This document shows, piece after piece, positions 1 to 8,297 of a stretch of DNA of 64,000 bases (positions are counted from its first letter, which is position 1; every line of letters begins with the position of its first letter). The notes beneath the pieces were generated by a model. The model worked only from the letters and a program-made list of their open reading frames with translations. It ran no database searches and was not told where the DNA came from. The stretch comes from Spiribacter vilamensis (GTDB taxonomy: Bacteria; Pseudomonadota; Gammaproteobacteria; Nitrococcales; Nitrococcaceae): NCBI RefSeq assembly GCF_004217415.1, contig NZ_SHLI01000001.1, positions 620,001-684,000 on the forward strand, given 5' to 3'. Made by a program: the position numbers and the translations under genes.

Positions 1-150
1 GACCTTATTGGAGAGTTGTGGCCCGAGCTTGGAGAGATCCCGATTAACCGTGGCGCCGGTTTCGGACGTCTTCGGTATTGGAGAAAAGAAATAAGCAACG
101 CGCTACCGGGTAGCGCGAAGCATTTTATTAAAAGGATTGCACAGAAATAA
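1..150 (+). CDS. C-terminal end of an unidentified protein (5' truncated)
   Basis: Frame 1 is open from the window edge to a TAA at 148-150, giving the last 49 residues of a protein. The tail is basic (ending HFIKRIAQK) with two Trp. I do not recognise the family from this fragment. It converges on the XrtA/PEP-CTERM locus that follows; such loci commonly contain glycosyltransferases and an asparagine-synthase-like amidotransferase, so one of these is possible, but that is inference. No alternative frame is open over this stretch on this strand with comparable codon use. Confidence 0.6.
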   Translation, partial: DLIGELWPELGEIPINRGAGFGRLRYWRKEISNALPGSAKHFIKRIAQK

Positions 151-165
151 TCATTTCTGCCGACG

Positions 166-1626
166 CTAGAAAACCCGAGTAATCTCCAACGTAATCGCAT
201 TTTCTCTGTATTCGACGCTCGGATCGTCCGAATCACGTTCCTCGCGGCGCAAAGTAACGCCCGCCTGCATCTCCGGGCTTAACAGCCGCGTCAGGCTGAT
301 CCGGGCGCCGTAAATGTCATTATCGATCCCGTTGCGGTCGTCGAGTTGTTGCCAGTCGAGGCTCGGGGTAAGCGTGGTTCGGGGCTGGAACTGCCATCGC
401 CAGCGGGTATCAACGCCGATCCGGTCGCGTTCCTCGCCGCTGCGAATAAAATCGGCGCGGTCGTCGAACACGTTGACGGTGACCGTCGAGCGACCTTTTT
501 CGTAGCTGGCTGAGGCGTTGAGCCGCTTACTGAGGGCGACATCAGGTTCAGGGTTATCCTCGTCGGCGCGGACGTCCTGTACTTCCTGGTAGCTGAGGTT
601 TCCGGTGATGCGCCCGGCGCGATGGTTGATGGCGGCAAAGTACGTGTCATCGAAGAATCGCTTGCCGAACCGTGCCTCGATGCGGGTACGATCATTGCTC
701 CAACGGCCACCGGCTTCCCAGTATTCGCTGCCAAAGCGGTCGTACCCGCCATCCGGAAGATTCTCGGTCTCCAGACCGCTGCGGGCAGTAAGTGTCAGAC
801 GCCCACGGACGCGATAGCCGAGCTCAACGAAGGCATTATCGAGATAGCTGGTCTCGTCGGACGCACTGCTTTCATCCCGTTCAATCCGCTCGCTTCGAAT
901 ACTCCCGAGCCACGAGACCGGGTCGGCCGCTGCGGGACTTGCCAGGCGTACGCTCCCGATATGGCGGTCCGTGTCTCGATCCTTGCGCTCTTCATGGTCC
1001 GTGGTCTCGAAGGCATACCGGGCCTGCATGCTGCCCGCGGGCCCGAGATCCTGATTAATGTAGGGACTGGCGCGCAGATCGAGCACATCTTCCGTGTTGC
1101 CGGTGTCCAGACCGCGGTTTCCGCCGAAGGCCTCGCTAACCGACAGGGGGCGCTGGTCGAACTGGGCATCCAGGTCCAGGAACGCCGTGTTGTCGGCCAG
1201 TTCTGCCGTGTTGGAGGCGTTCAACTGGTGACGGACGTCGTTACGGTTGGTGTCATCGCTGTAATAAAGCAGCTCGGCGCGGTAGTCGATCTGCGTGCGA
1301 AGGCCTGGTCGGTTCTGGCAAAACGTAAAGGCCGGAACGATCTCGCTGACATTGCTCGACTCTTTCTCGCCATCCGGTGTCAGCGCGACGTTATCTGTCG
1401 TGGTGTGCCGGGCCGTGAGCGACGGGGCCAGCAAAAAGCGCTGGCCCTGCCGATTCTGGATGGTGCGCTCCCCGAGGCCACTGTCGCGATCGGCGCCGCC
1501 CGGCAGTGGCAGACCGCAGCCATCCAGACTCTGACCGACGGCGGGCTGGATGCTTACGATAAGCACCACCACGGCGGCCGTTCGCGTGACAATGCGCGAC
1601 CATCGCGCAGACCATAACCACAACAC
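166..1626 (-). CDS. XrtA/PEP-CTERM-associated outer-membrane beta-barrel protein (TIGR03016-like)
   Basis: About 486 residues. An N-terminal signal peptide (Arg-rich n-region, hydrophobic AAVVVLIVSI core, cut near AVGQ) is followed by a long succession of amphipathic alternating strands rich in aromatic/Asp/Arg residues and a terminal Phe (EITRVF), as expected of an outer-membrane barrel. The family occurs in exosortase/exopolysaccharide loci next to the chain-length protein and tyrosine kinase, as here. I chose the GTG at 1626: a GAGGAG Shine-Dalgarno lies 10 nt upstream, inside the last codons of the kinase gene, and the signal peptide then begins correctly. ATG codons farther upstream (up to 1683) lie within the kinase gene. 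Translational coupling to the kinase is likely. Its role in polymer export or attachment is inferred from context. Confidence 0.82.
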   Translation of the reverse strand: MLWLWSARWSRIVTRTAAVVVLIVSIQPAVGQSLDGCGLPLPGGADRDSGLGERTIQNRQGQRFLLAPSLTARHTTTDNVALTPDGEKESSNVSEIVPAFTFCQNRPGLRTQIDYRAELLYYSDDTNRNDVRHQLNASNTAELADNTAFLDLDAQFDQRPLSVSEAFGGNRGLDTGNTEDVLDLRASPYINQDLGPAGSMQARYAFETTDHEERKDRDTDRHIGSVRLASPAAADPVSWLGSIRSERIERDESSASDETSYLDNAFVELGYRVRGRLTLTARSGLETENLPDGGYDRFGSEYWEAGGRWSNDRTRIEARFGKRFFDDTYFAAINHRAGRITGNLSYQEVQDVRADEDNPEPDVALSKRLNASASYEKGRSTVTVNVFDDRADFIRSGEERDRIGVDTRWRWQFQPRTTLTPSLDWQQLDDRNGIDNDIYGARISLTRLLSPEMQAGVTLRREERDSDDPSVEYRENAITLEITRVF

Positions 1627-1630
1627 GGGA

Positions 1631-2497
1631 TCAGCGCTCCTCGCCATAACCATAGCCGTAATACCCGCCATAATGATCACCACCCGGTCCGTCGATGCTT
1701 TGATTGAGGATCATGTTGATGGCCTTGGTCTGATCGAGTTGCTCGAGAGCCATCGTGACTTCGTGCTGCAACGTCGAGGAGGCCTTAACGATCATGCCGA
1801 TCTGCCCCATGTAATGAGAGAGCGTGACGGCTTCCGGCGCCGCCAGAACCGGGGGCGCGTCGAACAGCACGATATGGTTGGGCGTATTACCGCCAAGTTG
1901 GGCGACGAGACTCGCCATTCGCGAGCTCGAGAGCAGTTCCTCGCTCAGTTCATGATGGGCGCCGGCTGCGAGCACGGAAAGGGAATCGATATTGGTTGGC
2001 CGAACGAGGCTGCCGGGTTCGAGCGATTCGTCGGCCAATAGGTTGAGCAAGCCGGGCGCATCAGCGATTCCGAGAAGCGACGACACGGTATGGCGTGCCG
2101 TATCGCCATCCACCAGGGTGACCGAGAAGTCCGGATCGCGCGCAATGCTCATCGCCAGGTTGAGCGCGGTGAAGGTTTTTCCCTCGCCCTGAACGGCGCT
2201 GGTCAACATAATGAGATTGCCATCCGGCACCTTCATCACGCCTCTCCCGGTCGCGTTATTGACCAGTGGGCGCTTGATCCTTCGATACTCGTTACCGAGA
2301 CGATCCGAGATGCTTGTCGGGGGGAGCATGCTTGCCTGCCGCAGGCGTGGCAGATCGATGAAGAGGCGGGGGCCCGAGGGCTCGAAGTTGGCGTAATGGC
2401 CAGTATTGTCCATTGTCCCGATCGGCGTGTCCGTGCCGGTAGAGGACGCCGGTTGTTCGGCCTTTTTGCGATTGAGGGCCCGTTCGATGGTACTCAA
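1631..2497 (-). CDS. XrtA-associated tyrosine autokinase (CpsD/CapB family, BY-kinase)
   Basis: 288 residues. A P-loop (GEGKT, about residues 104-108) and a second Walker A' segment (LVDGD, about 128-132) define a bacterial tyrosine kinase. The C-terminus is a Tyr cluster (GGYYGYGYG), the autophosphorylation tail of this family. It should work with the upstream chain-length protein at the inner membrane to control exopolysaccharide polymerisation. The start codon is TTG at 2497, overlapping the stop of the chain-length gene by four bases (TTGA), so translation is probably coupled. The Walker A' motif reads DGDTAR rather than the usual DADLRRP, a mild deviation. Family assignment is from motifs plus locus order. 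Confidence 0.88.
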   Translation of the reverse strand: MSTIERALNRKKAEQPASSTGTDTPIGTMDNTGHYANFEPSGPRLFIDLPRLRQASMLPPTSISDRLGNEYRRIKRPLVNNATGRGVMKVPDGNLIMLTSAVQGEGKTFTALNLAMSIARDPDFSVTLVDGDTARHTVSSLLGIADAPGLLNLLADESLEPGSLVRPTNIDSLSVLAAGAHHELSEELLSSSRMASLVAQLGGNTPNHIVLFDAPPVLAAPEAVTLSHYMGQIGMIVKASSTLQHEVTMALEQLDQTKAINMILNQSIDGPGGDHYGGYYGYGYGEER

Positions 2498-4062
2498 AGA
2501 TTCACTCTCCGAATGAGGTTCTGGAACTGCTCGACGCCCATATCCACATATATCGCGCCGCCAACCGCGGCGGCGACCAGCATCAGCGTCGCGAGGCCGA
2601 ACACCGCGATGGCCCCGGTCTTGACCTGGCGCTGACGGCGCGTCAGGACGAGGCTGACCGATCCGAGCACGGGGCGCCCACTGATTTCCGCAAGCCTTTC
2701 ACGGCTCTGGAATACGGGGCGAACAAGGTGGAGCAGAAAGGCAAACGCGCCGCCCATGCCAAGTCCCACCGGCGCGACGGCCGTCATGAACAATGCCCGG
2801 GGCGGGCCATCAGGCTCTTCCGGCGTTCGCGGCGGGTCGACCAGGCGGATGCTCATCTGACCGGCTGACCGGTCCGCCGCCGTTGTCATTTGCGCGGTCT
2901 GCAGCCGGCTAATCAGTGTCTGGTAGCGCTGCTGTGTCGACTGGTAGTTACGGGTCAGATCGGTCAGGCGTTTCTCGACTTCCGTAATCTCGTCAACTTT
3001 CGTGAGGAGTTCTCCGCGGCGTTCCTGTCTTTGCTCAAGACGCGTCCGGATACTGGCGATCTCCGATTCGAGGTCATTGAGGCGCAGTTGAAACTCCTGG
3101 TAGACGAGGCTATCCCGATTGTCCGTTCTCGCCCGGTCAGGTGGATCCTCGGTTTCCAGCGCCTCACGGCGCTGTCGCTGCCGCTCGATTCGGTCCTCGA
3201 GAGTCTGGACATCCGGATGCTCCGCGGTGTAGCGCAGGAGCAGTTCATCGAGCCGCTGCTGACTTGTTCGCAAATCCTCACTGAGTTGCTGGAAGCGCGG
3301 TGATTGCTCAATCCTCTGTGACGGATTGGATTCGAGGCGGACAATCTGTTCACGCAAACTCCGTCGCCGCCGTTCGGCCGTCTCCAGATCCGACTCGAGG
3401 TTCTCGATCTCTTCTTCGGTTCGATTGAGGCGTTGGTAGAAGTCGCCCCCACCCTGGTTGGGCAACATTCCTACATTGGCGCGCCGAAATTCCGCCAGAC
3501 GCTCCTCAGCCGCGCGGAGTCGCTGCTCGTAATCGTCAACCTGTTCCTCGAGGAAGGAAGTAGCAGACCTGGCATCACTCATGGTGACGCCCATTGCCTC
3601 CTCGGTAAGGATGTCGAGGGTCGATTGAACCACCCCCTTGGCCTGGCTAGCGCCGTTGGCGGTGTAACCAATCTGGTAGATCGGGCTATCCCTCATCCCC
3701 TGGATGAGGATTTCCTGCTCCAGGCGCTCGAGAATGCGTTCTTCCTGTGCAGGCGTGGAGGCGGTGAGAAGGAGATCATTCTCGGTGGCAATCCGCTCGA
3801 CATTCTCCCGGCGCAACAGCGTTGCGGTGAGCGCTCGCATGCGTATCCCGAGGTTAGGTTCAACGGCCAGATCCTGGAGCAGTGGCCGGAGCATCGACTG
3901 GGTATCGAGCTGTACCCGGGCGGTGACCCGATACTCGTCCGGCATGGTCAGAACCGATGCCGCGCCGGCGAGCGAAACGACCCACGCAATGAGCAGGCCA
4001 TACCAGCGAAATCTCCAGGTACCGCGTAACTCCCCGAGGAGGTATTTGACGAACTCGCGCAT
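2494..4062 (-). CDS. XrtA-system polysaccharide chain-length determinant (Wzz/PCP family)
   Basis: 522 residues. One membrane helix near the N-terminus (about residues 20-38), a periplasmic Wzz domain, a long coiled-coil-rich region rich in Arg/Glu/Gln (about 165-360), and C-terminal membrane segments with the Pro-rich approach (DPPRTPEEPDGPPRAL) typical of polysaccharide co-polymerases. It would set polymer length and bridge the periplasm to the export lipoprotein encoded upstream. The kinase domain is encoded separately, immediately downstream and overlapping by 4 nt, as in the exosortase-linked (TIGR03007-like) version. Confidence 0.88.
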   Translation of the reverse strand: MREFVKYLLGELRGTWRFRWYGLLIAWVVSLAGAASVLTMPDEYRVTARVQLDTQSMLRPLLQDLAVEPNLGIRMRALTATLLRRENVERIATENDLLLTASTPAQEERILERLEQEILIQGMRDSPIYQIGYTANGASQAKGVVQSTLDILTEEAMGVTMSDARSATSFLEEQVDDYEQRLRAAEERLAEFRRANVGMLPNQGGGDFYQRLNRTEEEIENLESDLETAERRRRSLREQIVRLESNPSQRIEQSPRFQQLSEDLRTSQQRLDELLLRYTAEHPDVQTLEDRIERQRQRREALETEDPPDRARTDNRDSLVYQEFQLRLNDLESEIASIRTRLEQRQERRGELLTKVDEITEVEKRLTDLTRNYQSTQQRYQTLISRLQTAQMTTAADRSAGQMSIRLVDPPRTPEEPDGPPRALFMTAVAPVGLGMGGAFAFLLHLVRPVFQSRERLAEISGRPVLGSVSLVLTRRQRQVKTGAIAVFGLATLMLVAAAVGGAIYVDMGVEQFQNLIRRVNL

Positions 4063-4114
4063 GATTCCCTTCCGTCTGTATCAACGACGCATGTCGCTTA
4101 GCCTTGATCAGTCC

Positions 4115-4732
4115 CTAGAACAACGACTCCGGAATCACGAGGACATCCCCCGACTGGAGGTTGTAGTTCTGACTGAGATCGCCCTCGTTCACGAGGTCGT
4201 CGAGCCGAACGATGATTTCCTCGTTTGCGCTTTTATCGCGCCGAATAATTTTGGCGCGGTTACCGGCCGCGAATTCGGTCAAGCCACCGACCTGGATAAT
4301 GGCATCGAGCACTGTCATGCCCCGCCGGTAGGCCAGCGCCTGTGGCTGTGTTGCCTGTCCAATGATGCGAATCCGGTCGGCATAGGTGCCCACGAAGCCG
4401 GATGCAATGACCGTCACGATGGGGTTGAGAATGACCTCGGAGAGCTCGTCCTCCAGCGCATCGGCGAGCTCCGACGTGGTGCGGCCCGCCGCCTGGATAT
4501 CGCGCACCATGGGTATCGAAATCCGGCCATCGGGCCGGACGGGCAGGCCGACAGAGAGATCCGGGCTGTTACGCACGTTGATCTGGAGCTGATCCCCGGC
4601 CCCGATCACGTAGGCCGGCGTTTCGATATTTCCATCATCCGGTGTTGCCGAGCCGCGTCCGCTGGTGCCACTACAACCAACAACCAGGCTCACCGTGAGT
4701 CCGATAACCAGTGTGCGAAAAACTGCCGTCAT
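4115..4732 (-). CDS. XrtA-system exopolysaccharide export lipoprotein (Wza-like)
   Basis: 205 residues from the ATG at 4732, preceded by GGGAG 7 nt upstream. The signal peptide ends in a lipobox (LVVGC), so the protein is a lipoprotein. The mature part begins with a polysaccharide export domain (YVIGAGDQLQINV) followed by a SLBB-type module (RIIGQATQPQALAYRRGMTVLDAI) and ends with SGDVLVIPESLF. It likely forms the outer-membrane exit for the polymer whose length is set by the downstream Wzz-type protein. A longer reading frame extends upstream to 4879 but would bury the signal peptide and cross the terminator of the upstream gene, so I reject it. Confidence 0.9.
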   Translation of the reverse strand: MTAVFRTLVIGLTVSLVVGCSGTSGRGSATPDDGNIETPAYVIGAGDQLQINVRNSPDLSVGLPVRPDGRISIPMVRDIQAAGRTTSELADALEDELSEVILNPIVTVIASGFVGTYADRIRIIGQATQPQALAYRRGMTVLDAIIQVGGLTEFAAGNRAKIIRRDKSANEEIIVRLDDLVNEGDLSQNYNLQSGDVLVIPESLF

Positions 4733-4832
4733 GTCGATTCTCCCTTGGGCAGTGAAATCCTTTTGATTAGTTCTATCACAGTTTTGAGACTGTGCGCGTT
4801 TCCAGCCGCCTGATTTCAATCCGATCGCGATG

Positions 4833-4855
4833 AAAAAGAGGCCCCGAAGGGCCTC
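4833..4855 (-). terminator. Rho-independent terminator after the PEP-CTERM gene
   Basis: On the minus strand a perfect 7-bp stem, GAGGCCC with loop TTCG and GGGCCTC, is followed by five T residues. It ends transcription of the PEP-CTERM gene 40 nt after its stop and isolates it from the export operon. Confidence 0.9.
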
Positions 4856-4894
4856 CTTTGACCGACCTGGAATTACCATGCCGAAGACGTGGTG

Positions 4895-5725
4895 CTAAGC
4901 CGCGAGGCGATCCTTCCGACGGCGACCGAAAAGCCCCAGCGCCATCAGTCCACTGCCGAGCATCGCCAGCATCCCGGGAGCCGGTACACCAACGGTGACA
5001 TTGTCGAGGCCAAAGCCATCCGACGTATTCCCATCAGTGTTTGTAAACAAGATTGACGCGCTGGTGATGGCTCCAGCCGTCGAGATGGCCGACAGGTAGA
5101 TGAGATCACCATCTTTCCTGGTACCGCTCATCATTTCGGGAATAGTGAAAAGCTCGGTGCCAGCCAACGTGCTGATCTCGAACGTTGCTTTCTGGTCACT
5201 GGGATCCATCAGGTAAAAGCCAATGGCGTTATAGCTCGAATCCAGCGCAGGATCGGCAGTGCCGAGTTCCCACCTCACCTGAGTCAAGTCGTTACTGTCC
5301 AGGTAATATTGACCATTTGGCCCGGTGACGTCGTAACGACCCGTGTTCCCGTCGACATCCGCCTGATTGAGTACGACCGGCTCAGTGCAGCCGGAGACAC
5401 AGTTCGTTCCCGTGCCATTGTTCGCTAGCGGACCCGGCAGGAACGAACCAACCGATGTAACAGGTGATAGCGGTCGATTGTCATCGAAGCTCTCGAAGGT
5501 TTCGGTGGTCCTTGAATCGAGACGCGCGAAGAAGTCGGCCTCGGCATCGAATGCGGCGCCATTAAACTCTCCCGCGACAGGGCCATCCTGTAAGGTCTCG
5601 TCGAAGGGCCGACTCTGGTCTGCAAAGCTGAGGATAAAGCTTGCGTGTGCGCCACCGGCAGCCGCCATAAGTGCGACGGTGGCAAGGGCGGTCAGGGATT
5701 TCTTCCTGCGATTGATAATGGTCAT
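4895..5725 (-). CDS. PEP-CTERM sorting-domain protein (exosortase substrate)
   Basis: 276 residues from the ATG at 5725, with TTGGAG upstream. N-terminal signal peptide (RRKKSLTALATVALMAAAGGAHA). The C-terminus is a canonical exosortase signal in architecture: a short VPAPG motif, a hydrophobic helix (MLAMLGSGLMALGLFG) and an Arg-rich tail (RRRKDRLAA). The usual VPEPG is VPAPG here. The body is Ser/Thr/Asp-rich with two closely spaced Cys (NCVSGC) and no recognised enzyme motifs, resembling secreted 'choice-of-anchor' proteins. It probably is exported, cleaved by an exosortase encoded outside the window, and held in or released with the exopolysaccharide. It is monocistronic, with its own sigma-54-type promoter and terminator. 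Confidence 0.88.
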   Translation of the reverse strand: MTIINRRKKSLTALATVALMAAAGGAHASFILSFADQSRPFDETLQDGPVAGEFNGAAFDAEADFFARLDSRTTETFESFDDNRPLSPVTSVGSFLPGPLANNGTGTNCVSGCTEPVVLNQADVDGNTGRYDVTGPNGQYYLDSNDLTQVRWELGTADPALDSSYNAIGFYLMDPSDQKATFEISTLAGTELFTIPEMMSGTRKDGDLIYLSAISTAGAITSASILFTNTDGNTSDGFGLDNVTVGVPAPGMLAMLGSGLMALGLFGRRRKDRLAA

Positions 5726-5789
5726 TGTCCAACTCCAAGATGCCTGTTGATGCTGTTCGGGAATGGTTCTCCTTCCCTGACCATTTGTT

Positions 5790-5805
5790 TGCAAGTAACG
5801 GGCCA
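5790..5805 (-). promoter_or_regulatory. Sigma-54 (-24/-12) promoter of the PEP-CTERM gene
   Basis: The minus strand reads TGGCCCGTTACTTGCA, matching the RpoN consensus TGGCACGNNNNTTGCW at all but one position, with the invariant GG and GC at correct spacing. A start about 12 nt downstream would lie roughly 54 nt before the ATG at 5725. PEP-CTERM genes are known to be often preceded by such promoters, driven by the PrsK/PrsR two-component pair; those regulators are not in this window. Confidence 0.8.
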
Positions 5806-5916
5806 TCTTTTTAAGTATTTGACTTTACGAAATAAAAATACTCCAGAGCCAAATTCTCAAAGGTCTGCCCATCAAAAGTGTAAAAAACACCGACGCTGTC
5901 AAAGTGTTCAGTCGGC

Positions 5917-6915
5917 TTAGTGGCGTTGCCGCAGGTTTTTGAGGATTCGACGCGACACGGCCGTCGTATAGGAGGCAAAACGCTCGAGCTGGGCAGCCGT
6001 GTGTGTTGCGTCATCGGCTGGTTGCGATGATGCCGGTGGCGTTGGCGCGGGCGGATCATCCGTTGGTGGCTGTAGTGCGTCGGGGGCAGGTATCTGTTCC
6101 CGGACACCGAAGTCCTGATCCAGCTCGTCCACGACTTCCTGTACGCCATCGGCGTCGATTTCATGGCGCTCTTCAAGAGAGGCCATGAGTAGCAAGCGAT
6201 CACAGACAGTGTTGATCCGGCGCGGGACGCCCTCCGAGTAGCGGTGGAGTGCATCGAAGGCGGCATCGGTAAATGACGGATCCTGCTCCCAACCGACCTT
6301 GCGGAGTCGGTGTTCGATATATTCGCGCGTCTCGTCGGCGTTCAACGGGCCAAGATGACAGGTCGCTATGACCCTCTGGCGCAGCTGGCGCATAGCGTCG
6401 CCCTGAAACATGTCACGGAATTCCGGCTGGCCCACGAGAAAACTTTGCAGCAACGACCCACTGTCCGACTGGAAATTGGACAGCATCCGCAGTTCTTCGA
6501 GAGTAGCCGGCGACAGGTTCTGCGCCTCGTCGACCACCAGAAGGCAACGCTTGCCGGCACGCTGACAGGCCTGCAGGTGTTTTTCGAGCCTGAACAGGCG
6601 CTCCGCCTTGCCGCCTTCGGTCCCGAGGCCAAAGGCCGAACAGACCGCTCCGAGCATATCGTTGGCATCCAGCTGAGTGCTCACGATCTGTGCCGCAACC
6701 ACACGATTGAGAGGTAGACTCCGGAAAAGATTCCGCACCAGCGTGGTCTTACCGGCGCCCACCTCGCCGGTAATGACGATGAACCCCTCGCCCTGTTCGA
6801 CACCGTATTCGAGGTACGCCGCTGCACGCTTGTGGCCGCGACTGCCGTAGAAAAATGCCGGATCTGGGCTGAGTTGGAAGGGTTTTCCGATCAGGTTGTA
6901 AAAACGTTCGTACAT
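5917..6915 (-). CDS. XrtA/PEP-CTERM-associated AAA ATPase (ExeA-like)
   Basis: 332 residues. Starts MYERFYNLIGKPF, the hallmark N-terminus of this family. Walker A GEVGAGKTT (about residues 50-58), Walker B LLVVDEAQ (about 125-132), a helical lid domain to about residue 265, then a Pro-rich, low-complexity tail (PAPDALQPPTDDPPAPTPP) and a basic C-terminus. Related to ExeA/GspA secretion ATPases and found in most XrtA exopolysaccharide loci (TIGR03015-like), where it is thought to energise or organise polymer export. The PEP-CTERM gene has been placed between it and the export genes; all are on the same strand. Confidence 0.88.
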   Translation of the reverse strand: MYERFYNLIGKPFQLSPDPAFFYGSRGHKRAAAYLEYGVEQGEGFIVITGEVGAGKTTLVRNLFRSLPLNRVVAAQIVSTQLDANDMLGAVCSAFGLGTEGGKAERLFRLEKHLQACQRAGKRCLLVVDEAQNLSPATLEELRMLSNFQSDSGSLLQSFLVGQPEFRDMFQGDAMRQLRQRVIATCHLGPLNADETREYIEHRLRKVGWEQDPSFTDAAFDALHRYSEGVPRRINTVCDRLLLMASLEERHEIDADGVQEVVDELDQDFGVREQIPAPDALQPPTDDPPAPTPPASSQPADDATHTAAQLERFASYTTAVSRRILKNLRQRH

Positions 6916-7054
6916 TGAATGACCTCAACCCGTTGGTTTAGCTATCTGCATAGTAGCGAAATCTCGGCATCTGGATCGCGTCCTTTCCAGGTTTACCGCA
7001 CTGGATGCACTTCGAATATGATGTCCTTCGGAACGTTGAAAGGCGGGTGTCATT

Positions 7055-8053
7055 ATGCAGAGGATTGATGCGCCGCTGGCCCTTGCGTTGCAGGGCGGTG
7101 GATCTCACGGGGCCTTTACCTGGGGAGCGCTCGACGGCCTTCTGGCTGCCGGCATCCGGCCGGCGGGCTTGAGCGGGACGAGTGCCGGCGCCCTCAACGC
7201 AGTGGCGCTTGCCTCGGGCTGGGCCGCCGATGGGGCAAAGGGCGCCCGAGCCGCACTGCAGGCTCTCTAGGAGGGTATCGGGCAGATGAATGCGCTTATG
7301 CGACTGCCCTGGCGCCTCGATGAGTCGCTCCAGGGGGAGGCGCTGAAGGCGGTGACGGCGATGGCCTCGCCCTACCAGTTCAATCCCGCCGGCTTCAATC
7401 CGCTTCGCCAGTTGCTCAGGGACTCCCTCGACTGGGAGGCGCTTCGTGCCGGCGGCCAGTCACCGCTATTCATCGCTGCTACCGATGTCGAAACCGGCCA
7501 GCTCCGGCTCTTTGAGCGGCACGAGCTGAGTGTGGATGTGCTCCTTGCGTCCACCTGTATCCCGACGCTTTTCCAGGCGGTCGAGATCGAGGGGCGGTAT
7601 TACTGGGACGGTGGCTTTGCCGCGAATCCCGCGCTGCTTCCCCTGGTCGAGGCGGCGCATTCGAATGATTTGATGCTTATCCAGCTCCTGCCGGAGCGTG
7701 CGTCGGGAATACCGCCGCGACGCGTCGATGGCATTCTGCAACGCACCCGCGAACTGGGGTTCAGCACCCACCTTTTGCGTGAGCTGCACTGGATCGCCAC
7801 CTGGCAGGCGGATGCGGGATTACCCGGTCGCTGGTCACTCTCGCGTCGGCACCGACAGATCGCACGTCTGCGCTTCCATCACCTCGATGGCGGTGCTGCC
7901 CTCGCGCGGCAGTCGGCTGCGAGTCGGCTGGAAACTGACGGTCTTTCGCTCGATGCGATGCATGACGCGGGGCAGGATGCGGCGCGGCGCTGGCTTGCGG
8001 ATCACGGAGGTAGCATCGGGCGGCGCAGCTCGCGGGCGTTGAGTGATTTTTAG
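7055..8053 (+). pseudogene. Patatin-like phospholipase interrupted by an in-frame amber codon
   Basis: One continuous frame of 333 codons with a single TAG at 7268-7270. Before it: oxyanion loop LQGGGSHGAF and nucleophile elbow GTSAG (Ser at about codon 43). After it, in the same frame: the catalytic Asp in DGGFAANP (about codon 185) and the rest of the patatin fold. The TAG sits in ALQAL-stop-EGIG, where relatives of this family often have an aromatic residue, so a single TGG-to-TAG change is the simplest explanation. An internal ATG at 7286 (GAG near 7271) could restart translation but would lack the nucleophile. Either a recent nonsense mutation, a sequencing error, or readthrough; without readthrough no active lipase is made. 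Confidence 0.85.
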
Positions 8054-8105
8054 GGTCGGCGGGGTGCCTGGCCGGGTCAGGGTAAGGCGCTGTCACTTTT
8101 TTTCG

Positions 8106-8164
8106 AACCCTTGCACACGCCGAATACACACTGATGAGTGTGTATAGAGAATGTGCAAAGGGTT
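8106..8164. repeat. Nested palindromic intergenic element, copy A
   Basis: Outer arms AACCCTTGCACA and TGTGCAAAGGGTT (one-base bulge) enclose inner arms ATACACACT and AGTGTGTAT around a 4-nt loop. The same architecture occurs near 46153 and 54759. The right flank (GGGAAGAGCTGACA) resembles that of copy B. It is not followed by a T tract, so it is not an ordinary terminator. It lies between the broken patatin gene and the renalase-like gene. Confidence 0.8.
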
Positions 8165-8297
8165 GGGAAGAGCTGACAACGGAGCCAGAAGCCGAGACCG
8201 TCTTCTCCATATGTCGAACCTCCCATGCAACTGCGCCGCTTCGGCAGACTGATGGAATTCAGTAACATGTCGGTTTCATGTCTATGGTGTTTTTCAT

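Noticed and set aside
622-1617. Plus-strand frame of about 331 codons opposite the beta-barrel gene
   Set aside because: Antisense to a protein with signal peptide and barrel features; no domain visible.
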